Below are positions 1 to 9,600 of a stretch of DNA of 25,885 nucleotides, piece after piece (the first letter of the stretch is position 1; every line of letters starts with the position of its first letter). The notes under the pieces were generated by a model. That model was not told where the DNA came from, did not search any database, and was given only the letters and a program-made list of their open reading frames with translations. A program made the translations under genes and the position numbers. This DNA is from Perkinsus chesapeaki (taxonomy: Eukaryota; Perkinsozoa; Perkinsida; Perkinsidae), in the NCBI GenBank assembly GCA_013115145.1, contig JAAPAO010000065.1, positions 44,434 through 70,318 of the forward strand, written 5' to 3'.

Positions 1-97
1 GCCTAGCCTTGGGTATAAAAGGATATGGCCTAGCATTGGGTATAAAAGGATATGGCCTAGCATTGGGTATAAAATGATATGGCCTAGCCTTGGGTAT
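1..97. repeat. 27-bp tandem repeat, 3.6 copies
   Basis: Units start at 1, 28, 55 and 82, the last partial, and differ at only a few positions. Each unit holds a GTATAAAA segment and ends near GGCCTAG, so GT and AG dinucleotides recur at fixed spacing. The array may continue left of the window. Confidence 0.95.
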
Positions 98-597
98 CTT
101 TCTGTTGGTATCAGCCCCATGATGATATTCGATGAGGTTGGTGAGTAATATAGATTTTGAAATCGGAAAAATCAGTGATAATGGAAGAGGTCAGATTTTG
201 CCTTGTAAAATTGATTGTATACTCTGAGAATGCTACGCGTGCTCCTGTCACGGGAGCACGCTTACACATTGCCATAGAGCACCGCAAATGTCACGAAAGC
301 ATCAAGTTATGGGAGGACAAGAGAGAGGTTCCAGTATTATATATCTCGAGGGGAAAGATGACAAAAATGCGGCGTACAAGAGACACGGGAGAATAAGGTC
401 TACTAGTTGATGACAAGAATCCTTCATCAAAATCAACTTGAATACAGCACGGTGAGTACGAATAATTGGTTACTTAACACGAGGCAAGGTGCTTTAGATA
501 AAATTATAATGTATATAGTGACATGAGGTCATCGTCTAATGATAACAGGCGCTACCATTAACAAATCACAGAAAGAGCTCATAATGCCACAGATGAT
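98..597. other. Gene-free stretch between the 27-bp array and cytochrome b5
   Basis: I see no recognisable gene here. An open frame at 157-396 begins with TTG and encodes nothing I recognise. A short inverted repeat lies at 238-260. The segment lies downstream of the minus-strand cytochrome b5 gene, so it may hold its 3' UTR. Confidence 0.5.
238..260. repeat. 8-bp hairpin
   Basis: The arms CGTGCTCC (238-245) and GGAGCACG (253-260) pair perfectly around a 7-nt loop. Function is unknown. The hairpin lies beyond the 3' end of the minus-strand cytochrome b5 gene. Confidence 0.6.
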
Positions 598-840
598 CTA
601 CTTGGCGAGCTTTCCTATGTGAGCTTCTGGAGCATACTTTTTGATAACTCTACGCTCATGTAGCATATCGAACTCCTCCGTAGCATCTTTGCCAGCGAAT
701 AATAAAATAGCCTTCTTTCCACCGGGATGGTCGGGCAAAAACTTGGTCACATCATAAACGTCATCGCCGATAATAACCCAACAGTCTCCCTCATTGTTAT
801 GAGCGGCCACCTCAGCAGCAGTAAAGGACTTCTTTGACAT
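598..840 (-). CDS. Cytochrome b5-like heme protein
   Basis: This 80-residue protein is essentially one cytochrome b5 heme-binding domain, which carries electrons between flavoprotein reductases and acceptors such as desaturases or sterol enzymes. The heme-ligand motif HPGG is present (His38), and the second axial ligand is probably His61 in FDMLHERR, 23 residues later. The FxxLH context resembles the b5 domain of flavocytochrome b2-type dehydrogenases. No signal peptide or C-terminal membrane anchor follows, so as read it is a short soluble form; membrane b5 proteins are longer. A caveat is that the stop lies in CCAAGTAGAT, which could also be a GT splice donor, making this the first exon of a larger b5-fusion enzyme. 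I found no convincing downstream exon on the minus strand. The start ATG is the first in frame. Confidence 0.85.
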   Translation of the reverse strand: MSKKSFTAAEVAAHNNEGDCWVIIGDDVYDVTKFLPDHPGGKKAILLFAGKDATEEFDMLHERRVIKKYAPEAHIGKLAK

Positions 841-1255
841 TGAGGATCAAATGAACTTGCTCAAGTAGAGTGAGATTAGTAATGAACGGCAGTTTAACAG
901 TACTTCACTCGGGAAGGAACGTATTTCAATCTTTCGATCTAGCGCGCGCCATTCTGATCGATTTATTTAATTCGACTGTCATGCCTAAGTGGGAGCAAGA
1001 TGGATGCAGATATACTGGTCTTTACTTAGCAGTTTGAACGAGCACCACACATCTAGCGCGCTTTGTCTTATATGCTGATTACGAAGGAGGAATTTCAGAA
1101 ACATATCTTAGGTTAGAGCGTGAATGTTACACCAATGAGATCTTAGGTTAGAGCGTGAATGTTACACCAATGAGATCTTAGGTTAGAGCGTGAATGTTAC
1201 ACCAATGAGATGGTATTTCGAAGGCTGTTTTGCTGATAAGGTTGTTGTTTTTATA
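841..1255. other. Divergent intergenic region between cytochrome b5 and β-adaptin
   Basis: This 415-bp interval must hold the promoters of both divergent genes. It contains a GCGCGC-rich stretch near 941-950 that partly resembles the family A core, a GCGCGC again near 1053-1060, and the 35-bp tandem array directly upstream of the β-adaptin start. I see no coding sequence. Confidence 0.6.
1106..1210. repeat. 35-bp tandem repeat, 3 copies
   Basis: Three identical 35-bp units (1106-1140, 1141-1175, 1176-1210) contain TTAGGTTAGAGCG and TGTTACACCAATG. The array ends 45 bp before the β-adaptin start codon, so it lies in the 5' UTR or promoter. Each unit contains an AG|GT junction. Confidence 0.95.
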
Positions 1256-4200
1256 ATGAGTGACGCTCGGTACTTCAGTTCCTCTAAGAGAGGAGAGATA
1301 CATGAGCTGAAGGAGGAGCTTAATAGTCCTAATAAAGATAAGAAAAAGGAGGCCATTAAGAAGGTACTCTTAACTAGGACCTTCACACTACCAATAGTGA
1401 CTGTAGGTGATAGCAGCCATGACCGTTGGTAAGGATGTATCGGCACTCTTTCCTGATGTTGTCAATTGTATGCAAACCAACAGTATAGAGGTTAAAAAAC
1501 TAGTTTATTTGTAATAGTATTGAACGGCATAGGGGATGAGGTTGGATATAGGTATGTTATCAACTATGCTAAAAGTCAGCCAGAGCTTGCTATACTGGCT
1601 GTTAATACGTTCCGTAAGGACACTATGGACCCTAACCCACTAATAAGGGCTTTGGCTGTAAGGACAATGGGAAGTATCAAGTTAGAGCAAATGACAGAGT
1701 AGTAAAGGGCAGAGGAGAGGGTTGGGTAGTAGCTAGAGGTGTCAGATACTTGCTAGAGCCATTAAGGAGGTGCTGTAAGGATCAGGACCCTTACGTACGC
1801 TTGGCTTCTCTGGTGCATGGGTAGATAGCCGAATTAGGTGCGGAAAACAGCTGCTATTTGTATAGCAAAGTTCTATGAGATATCTCCTGATATGGTGGAG
1901 GATCAGGGCTTTGTAGCGGTGCTGAAGGACATGCTTAGTGACGCTAACCCTATGGTTGTGTCAAATGCTGGTAGCATCAAGCGGGGTTAGAAGGGAGGGT
2001 CATGTGCTTATTGGTAGTTATTGCATTAACTGAGATGCAGCAGCAGTCTGGCAAGCGTATGATGCCTTTAGATGAGAAGACAGTATCGAACTTACTGTTG
2101 GCACTTAACGAATGTAGGCTACTACTGTGCTTGGGTGGGTGGGGGAGTGGTTGGGTGTTAGGTACTGAATGGGCACAGGTTATTATATTGGATACGATAA
2201 CGATGTTCCAACCGAAGGACAGTAAGCAGGCTAAGGAAATGATAGAGAGAGTATCGGCAAGGTTGAGCCATGTGAACTCAGCAGTGGTAGTATTCCGGGG
2301 TGGTGTAGTGGTGGAGGGCAGCGTTGCTATCGACGAGGTCGTGGGTTCAAATCGTGGCGAGTAGGTTCTATCGGCTATTAAAGTTATAATGAAGATGATG
2401 GAGAAGTTGAATAATACTGATATGATCCGCGTTATGTGCCGACGCCTATCAGCACCTTTGGTCACATTACTCTCCCAGGAACCTGAAATACAGTAATAGC
2501 AGGATGGATGCAGCATACTGGGGAAGTATGGTACATGGCAACTCTATATGCGTGCAGTAAGGCTTGTTGATTATCACTATATGAATTTGTGGGATACTCT
2601 ACTAGGATAAGACGAGCTTTCGCGTATCTAGGGATCTAGCGGTCATTGATAAGAGCGGTAAAGCGTATCTGAAGTTGGTGTCTTCCTGAGAACTAGCTGA
2701 GACTTTGTCACCACGTATCTTCGAGACAATAAGGATCAGCGATGATCGTATGTATTTGTGTCTAGATACATAGCCTTAAGGAATATAAGGCTTATTGTAC
2801 AAAAGAGGCCGATAGTTTTGCAGGGGTAATAAAAAAGGCGGAGCGAAGCTTAGGATTGTTTTTTAGGGAAGTTAAAGTATTCTTTTGTAAGTATAATGAC
2901 CCTATTTATGTTAAAATGGAGAAACTTGATGTGATGGGTAGGCAGTATAACTCATACCGCTCTTTACTCTGATCTTAGTGATGCTGGCAAATGAGCGGAA
3001 TGTGGATGTAGTCGTTGCTGAGCTAGTAGACTATGCCAATGAAGTTGATTTGGAGTTCGCCTGTAAGGCAGTATCCTCTATAGGTAATATAAGTGGAGTA
3101 AAAGGGACTATTAGTAATTCACTATGTAGAAGGGAGGAAGTGTAGCTAACACTTCAGGGAGATAATGTGTGCATGCGTACAGAGCACCGACTTGTTGTTG
3201 TTCTTTCAGGGCGTATAGCACTTAAGCTCGAAGCAGCTGCGGATGTATGTGTGAATGCTATATTAGAGTTGATAGAGCATAGAGCTGATTATGTGTTACA
3301 GGAATCAGTAGTGGCCATGAGGGATGTATTCAGGTAGTAAAGTGAGGTGGTGCAGGAAGAAGACGCTTCCACTGTGGAGAAATAGTGGTCTTTTCCGGGG
3401 GTAAATTTCCAAAGTGGATGGGTGTTGCTGCGATAGATGGTGTCAAGCTCCTTGGCTTGACGAGAACTGATTTGTGGATGAGTATAAAATACGAGAATGG
3501 AATCTTGCCGGTGTGATCATCAGGAAGTATCCAGGGAAATACGAGTTTGTAATCGGACCATTATGTGAGAATCTGGAGTCATTGGCGAAGCCTGAGGCAA
3601 AGGAGGCTATGATATGGATATTGGGGGAGTATCCGGATAGGATTGAGAATGCTGGAGAGTTATTATACGTAATAGGGGGATAGGCAGGCTGCGCTATGAA
3701 TGTAGAAAGTGTTTGAGCGATACACTGCCGATGGGCCGGACATTTGTGAAGTACCAGTGCGTTACATTACAGTGGATGCTACTCTTAGTCCCAACGTACA
3801 GCTCCTCACCTTGGTGTCTGTGATTTTCAAGTTTCTGGATCAAGTTTCTGTCTGTGGTTCCGTCCGATCTTTACTAGGACTCAGTCATAGGAGTCCTAGT
3901 AAAAGGTTGCATCTGTGGGAGTTGAACCCGGGTCGTTTGAATGATAATTTGGCACTTTATCCTGTCCGTTGTCAGTCCTTCTTGGATGGCTTCTTCAGCG
4001 AGACCTATGCAGTACAGCAGGAGCTACTCACAGCTGCTATCAAGTTTTTCTTAAAGGATCCTAGTAAAGCCAATCAGGATATCCTATCTAAGGTAGACAT
4101 CGGGGGAGGGGTATACCCAATTTGATGGTCGAAAAGGAAAAGATGGTATAGATTTCTAATGTCACTTTGTCGGCATGGTTCTGTTATGCTACACGTTGTA

Positions 4201-6447
4201 CATAAGAGTATACTAGTGTGGCTATGAATGTGGTAGTAGTAGTAGGTGGTGGTATTATATCGAGCTGCTGCGTCGTCGTACGTCTGTTGGTTGTTGCTAT
4301 TCTTGTCCCCTGTATTATTGTGCAGGTTATTAAAGCCTGTACGGACTCCTCATCCAATCCAGATCTCCGTGATAGAGGGTATATGTACTGGAGGATGCTG
4401 TCCATGGGGAATCTAGAGAAGTGTAAACAGATTGTAGTTGCACCATTACCGAGGATAACAGACACTTCACTGCTGGTGGAATCGGTAGGGACAGCTAGAG
4501 GTGTCAGAAAAGATGGTGGTGGTGTTCAGAGCTTGCTGGAAGTGTTGCTCAGTACGATAGGTCAGCTATCGTCGATTTACTTTATAGCGCCTGATGAGCT
4601 TATTGAAGGGACAAAGCAGTATGATGAGATGGAGGATTATTATGGGGATCAGAGCAGTATGGAAGAGAGATCTCAGAATGTAGGGGTTTTCTGACCTCTT
4701 TTGAATCTTGCATGCTTCGAGTTAAGATATTTCCTTGTCAGATTAAGGCAGTGAAGGCAGCTATGGCGAGTCCTCGAAGCTATGAGGAAAGAACTACTGG
4801 TAGTGATTCGGACAGTGAGAGCTCGAGCAGCACCAGCAGTAGTGGAAGTGACAGTGAGAGTAATAAAAGAAGATATCTACAGGGGTTGGGGAAGATTCTT
4901 GCGGGGTTGGAAATCGATAAGCTGGTCTTTTTTTATAGGTAGTGACAGTGATGATGATGAGGATGGTGTATCAGGCAATACTAGTAGCAGTCACCCTCCA
5001 GATTTACCTATACAAAGGTTTATGGTACATCCTGACACACAAAAGGGAGGTAGTACTCTATGAAAGTGCGTGTGGTGTGTTAAAGTGTGTGATATATAGT
5101 AGTAGTAAATAATAATAAAAAATATAAATAATATAATATTGAATAGAAAATATATAATTCAAGATATCTTAATGCTAGCACTGGCATTCAGAGTACAATT
5201 AGAACAATTGGCAATGTACTGCTGCTGTGAACTGTGACAATGTAGAACTAAATTACTCGACGACGACGCTACGCTGAATAATATTATGCCCTGGTATGTT
5301 CCTATTCAGGTAACGGTCATACAGGCCTCAAAGTTGCTGGTGGTATAGGATTCGTGAAGGGTGTGGTATGTATGGAGCTGCTGATTGGCAACTCGGGTAG
5401 TGTACCCCTTACTGGCTTTGCGATACAATGCAATAAGAATGCGTTTGGATTGGCGCCTAAGTCGACACAGGTAGGGGAATCGTCACGCGCCATGAAATTA
5501 TTGTGTAGATATCGGGAATGCCTGATACACTGCAGCCGGGTTCCAGTGTGAGTGTGAGGGTGCCGTTGGAAGCTAATAAACTCAATTCGGGAAGCCCACC
5601 ACCGAATCATCCACCGCTACTGTTACAGGTAAGGAAGGTTGCACTACCGCCGCAGTACATTTATATAATACCTTCCATTTATTTCATCTCGTAGCTCCAA
5701 GAGTGCTTACAATAAAGCTTTCTCGTATTTCTCCTCCTTTGTTGATATTATTATCTTAACCATTCCCATGGTACTCCTAATAAAGCCTTCTGCTCCTCCT
5801 CTTCCTTCTCCTCCTCCTGCCGTATGGTCCCTTCTCTTTCAGACGGCTATCAAGACTAATGTTGATATCTTCTACATGAACATACCTTATACACTTTATG
5901 TTGTATTTGAGCCTAAGCAGATGATCAACTCGTAATAGCCAGCTTCAATTTCGTGGCGCATTTTCCAATGTCAGCGATCAATTCCTGAGCCTGTGGCAAA
6001 AATGTGGTGCTGATAAGCAAACCAGTCGGATGGCCACACCATCACAGGCACTGAACCCTGAGATGGTCGTGGCGAGGTTGAGGCAAGCTAACCTGTTCCA
6101 TGTCAATACGAGGGCATCGAAGGATGGGGTAAGGGAGAGAAGGGAAACAAGGAATGACTGTTAAAGAATATCTCAAGGCGTATCTTCGTCGTTGTATCTC
6201 AGTCCTCAGCAGCATTGTATTTTGGTGCATGCCTCACAAATCGTTTGGTGGTTTTATTGGAGTTGGTGTTGACTAGGACGGTCCCACAGAAGGTTATGGT
6301 TAATGTACGAACCGAGACACCTCCACTGGTAGTAGCATGACCGCGCGCCACGAAATTGTCTCGGGCATTGTTGTTATCGTCGTTTAGGTTAATCATATGC
6401 ATTACCTTATCGAGTCACTGTTACAACTTAAACCTGCGCAGCAATAG
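1256..6447 (+). CDS. AP-1/AP-2-type adaptor complex subunit β (β-adaptin)
   Basis: Large β subunit of a clathrin adaptor complex, acting at the trans-Golgi/endosome or plasma membrane. Splicing 24 exons gives about 921 aa, the usual length. Exons: 1256-1363, 1407-1510, 1552-1698, 1746-1794, 1838-1970, 2018-2113, 2162-2286, 2365-2492, 2766-2825, 2867-2937, 2979-3083, 3210-3333, 3524-3668, 3976-4092, 4326-4484, 4530-4679, 4742-4884, 4943-5049, 5325-5470, 5509-5628, 5843-5931, 5975-6128, 6203-6328, 6388-6447. All phases agree. The trunk is strongly conserved ([61 protein letters not shown]). Then come a short Ser/Asp/Glu-rich hinge and the ear ([30 protein letters not shown]). I see no LLNLD-type clathrin box in the hinge. 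AP-1 and AP-2 β cannot be told apart by eye. The 4885-4942 junction is the least certain. Confidence 0.96.
2287..2364 (+). other. β-adaptin intron 7, with tRNA promoter-like motifs
   Basis: A 78-nt intron splits the helical repeat after RLSHVNSAV. It contains TGGTGTAGTGG, which fits a tRNA A box, and GGTTCAAATC, which fits a B box, at roughly tRNA spacing. The acceptor, T and anticodon stems do not form, so I do not call it a tRNA gene. Confidence 0.55.
2837..2853 (-). repeat. Family B intron core in β-adaptin intron 9
   Basis: GGCGGAGCGAAGCTTAG lies within the 41-nt intron 2826-2866. It matches the inverse of the core in introns of the 19123 gene and syntaxin-5. It takes up nearly half of the intron. 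Confidence 0.75.
3870..3903. repeat. 13-bp perfect hairpin in β-adaptin intron 13
   Basis: Arms 3870-3882 and 3891-3903 pair perfectly around an 8-nt loop. The hairpin lies in the 307-nt intron 3669-3975, the longest in this gene. A tRNA B-box-like sequence on the minus strand follows at about 3918-3933. This may be a remnant of an inserted element. Confidence 0.8.
5485..5499 (+). repeat. Family A intron core in β-adaptin intron 19
   Basis: ACGCGCCATGAAATT begins 14 nt after the donor of the 38-nt intron 5471-5508. It differs from the consensus at two positions. Confidence 0.75.
5947..5959 (-). repeat. Family A intron core in β-adaptin intron 21
   Basis: AATTTCGTGGCGC, the reverse complement of the family A core, starts 15 nt after the donor of the 43-nt intron 5932-5974. 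Confidence 0.75.
6342..6357 (+). repeat. Family A intron core in β-adaptin intron 23
   Basis: CGCGCGCCACGAAATT, used here as the consensus, starts 13 nt after the donor of the 59-nt intron 6329-6387. Confidence 0.8.
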
Positions 6448-6667
6448 AAATGGGGAATTGTGTCGAGGGGGACACAATGACACAAGTTTCATTCACAGTT
6501 ACTTATAAAAATAAATGGTAGTGTTCTGGGCGGGTGAGGCAAGCGTCGGCAGGATAAGGAGCTTCCGATGGCGCCGCCGATGATGTTATTAATTCCTGTT
6601 GATTGTCATAAAGCTACGGAGGTGTGATGAATGGGGGAATGGTGTTAGTAGTGCCAGTTGTATTGAA
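6448..6667. other. Intergenic region between β-adaptin and the GRWD1-like gene
   Basis: This 220-bp gap separates two same-strand genes. It holds a hairpin with arms ATTGTGTC (6457-6464) and GACACAAT (6471-6478), 9 bp after the β-adaptin stop, which may mark the transcript end. An A/T-rich TTATAAAAATAAATG near 6502-6516 is a candidate promoter element. No polyadenylation signal is obvious. Confidence 0.5.
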
Positions 6668-9600
6668 ATGCCAAAGGCAAGCACCACGAAGAGTAATAAG
6701 CGGACACATGGTGTAGAGGGGATACCTGAGGGGAAGACTAGGGATAAGAAGGCTGTAATAAGGGGGGATAGGGATAGGATTTGGAGGAAATGTGGTATTA
6801 AAAAGTGTTCCTTCGGAGGCACCGGTGACATGCATGGTTCGACATTAGATATGCGAGCGTCGAGTGTCATTGATAGTGCGTGTCGCTGAATGTTTGTTGA
6901 TCCTTGCTATGTTAGTTCCAGTCCGAGTTGGAGAAGGAGAAGGTGGAGGAAATAGGCAGACTTGAATTCGAGGACCCTGTTGAGGATGAGTAATAATAAA
7001 TAAAGATAGTTAGGGTGACAAGTTGGCTGTGGAAGAAGTGATGATGAAAATTGCTGGGTTCTCAATGTAATCTGAAAGCTGACTGCATGAGTGAATATTA
7101 TGGTATAATTGATGGAGTTGTGGGGCTACTGGAGAGGCGAGCGGGAAAAGTGAAACTTTTCAGAAGTCGTATCTTTGAGATAGTCTGGAATATTTCGGGA
7201 ATATATTTTGTGGCGAGTGACGTTTTTGTTAGGTTTGAAAAGGAGGAGATTGTAGATGCTGAGATGGAAGGATCAGGCAACGTTGATGCTGCTGCTGTCG
7301 AGGCTACAGCGGTGTACAGGCCTGGGGTGGATAAGGTGGAGGAAGGTAATATAGGACATGGGTGATAGAGAGAATGGTGTGAGTATTGTGGAAGGGGGGA
7401 GGGGGCATCGGTTGGATTCTGCTGATGGCAACTTTGATGTAGGCTATGCGTCGGGGCAAATCTCATGATCTTTAATTATCCGTCTTGCTCGTTATAAGGT
7501 GAATGTATTAGTGGAACAGATTATAGAAACTGATTAACTGGTAGAAATGGTTGATTAACGCTCAACTCCCCCTAGCACTGTATTCCTGCAGGTGAGGAGC
7601 TTGTCCTTGGCGATCCCACTATGTATACGATGCTGCATAAGGCAGAGGTCGAGTGGCCTTGTTTGTCCTTCGATTCAGTGCAGGATAACCTGGGAGCAGT
7701 AGGAGGATAATAATTTCGTGGCGCGCGGGAATGGTAGTTGTTCAGTCGCGTAAGAAGTATCCTATGACGTGTTATGTGGTTGCGGGTACGCAAGCTGACG
7801 AGGCGAAGAATAATAAGATTGTTGTGATGAAGTGGAGCCATATGTACAAGACCAATAGGGATGGAGAGGATGAGGAGGAGGAGATGGATGAAGATGACTC
7901 TGATGATGAAGGGGTTGATGTAGATGCTAAGATGGACTTTAGGATGATCAAACATGAGAATGGTGGGTGGCACGGGTTCGAACCTAGGGGGAGGTATTTC
8001 TAAATTTTATTATTTCGATGGATTTTTGTATTGAGAAGATTGTTAGATAATGAGATATCATTCTTAGGATGGAAAAGTATGGTAGTCTACTCAATAACGT
8101 AAGTATAGGAATAATAGGATTAATATTAGACAACTTAGACGCTGTAATGTTATTATCAACTTCTTGGAAGTAAAATGGAAGTACCACCGAGACCCTCTCG
8201 CCCTCTTAGCATCACCTACGTGATCCTCCTGCTCGAAAACATACATGCATCGCATTGGTATATTGATTATTATATTGCACTTCTATCGCCGCCTTTGTTG
8301 ATAAGTCTACCTGTATGCCTTATTTGATACTGAACAGTATATTAATATGTTTAGGTTGCGTTAATCGGATACGCATGATGCCCTCTCCACCTGGTATGAG
8401 TGGTAGTCAGATAGCAGCTACGTGGTGTGAAGATGGGACTGTGTAAGGGGTTGTGGGGGTATAAGGGTATTGGTTTATAGAAGGCAAGATGGTAGGCTTA
8501 TGGTGGAGTAATATAATGTAAGAGATAATATAATGGAACAATAGAGCTCTTAGAGCTTCATACATTCACATACGCAATAATGGTGCTTGATAGAGTGATG
8601 ATATTAATGTGCGATAACAACAATAGTTGATGTTAACCTCACTATTATGAGTTATAATCGATATAGGTTATTAGAAATGGTCTCTACTAGCCTAGTTGGA
8701 GGAGGATACCCCTTAGTGTGCATTAGCAATCGACAAGTGTTATGAATAGGTCCATGTGGAACATAGCATCACAGCTAGCATCATTGGACGGCCGAGGAGT
8801 TGCCGAGACTAAGCCATTATTGTATACTATGAAGAAGCATACTACTGAAGGGTAGGATTATAGGAAAGAGCGGTATGAGATATTGCCTCTACAGTTACGG
8901 TATGGCTTGGAATCCACACTCTATTGGACAGTTTGTATCCGCTGATTGTGATGGAAATATGTAGGTGTAGTGGGCTTAGCGGAGCGAAGCGATTCTGCTT
9001 TACCTGTTTTGGAAATTGCGCCCTCTAGAAACGGGGATTTAAAGATAAGCGAGTTATTGTTAGTGTATTCAAGTCTACAGAGGATTTTATCACGAACGGT
9101 ATATAGTTCGAAATAATAGCCTTTGTAATACCGAGTATATTATAGTGGTATAGGTATTTATGGAACCCTTGTGAAGGCGGTTGGGAGCAGAGTAAGATGC
9201 CTAAGAGCCATCAAGGCAGTATAGAGGATATTATGTGGAAAAAGGCTGGTAAGGTTACTACATAGATCGGACAAAGTTGAGAAAGTTTGAGAATGGGGGT
9301 GCCGACCAAGTTGAATTCAATTAGTCTCGTATTATGAGACTAAGCAAATCTTAATATCATTTAGTAGTAGGAGTATGTAAGTTATTTGGCTCGGCTTATA
9401 CGACTTCTGATCTAGAAACCATTCTTTTCCCTCTCTTGTCCTACAGTCCTATAGTAATGGGTTGTGTATAGGTACTGGTGCATCTACTACACTGGCCACT
9501 TGTGGTGTAGATGGGACTATTAGACTATGGGATATGCAGGGGTTTACTGGCAAGCCAGGTCTGACTATTATGGCACATGATACTGATGTTAATGTTATCT

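Noticed and set aside
157-396. 79-codon plus-strand frame
   Set aside because: It starts with TTG, has no recognisable motif and lies in the 3' flank of the cytochrome b5 gene.
2287-2364. Functional tRNA gene
   Set aside because: A and B boxes are present, but acceptor, T and anticodon stems do not pair.
1256-6447. β-adaptin as a decayed pseudogene with many stops and frameshifts
   Set aside because: Every break is removed by a GT..AG intron with consistent phase. The spliced product is full length and conserved to the last residue.
7963-7985. Second tRNA-like B box (GGGTTCGAACC) at the start of a GRWD1-like intron
   Set aside because: There is no A box at the right distance, because the upstream sequence is coding, and the T stem pairs poorly.
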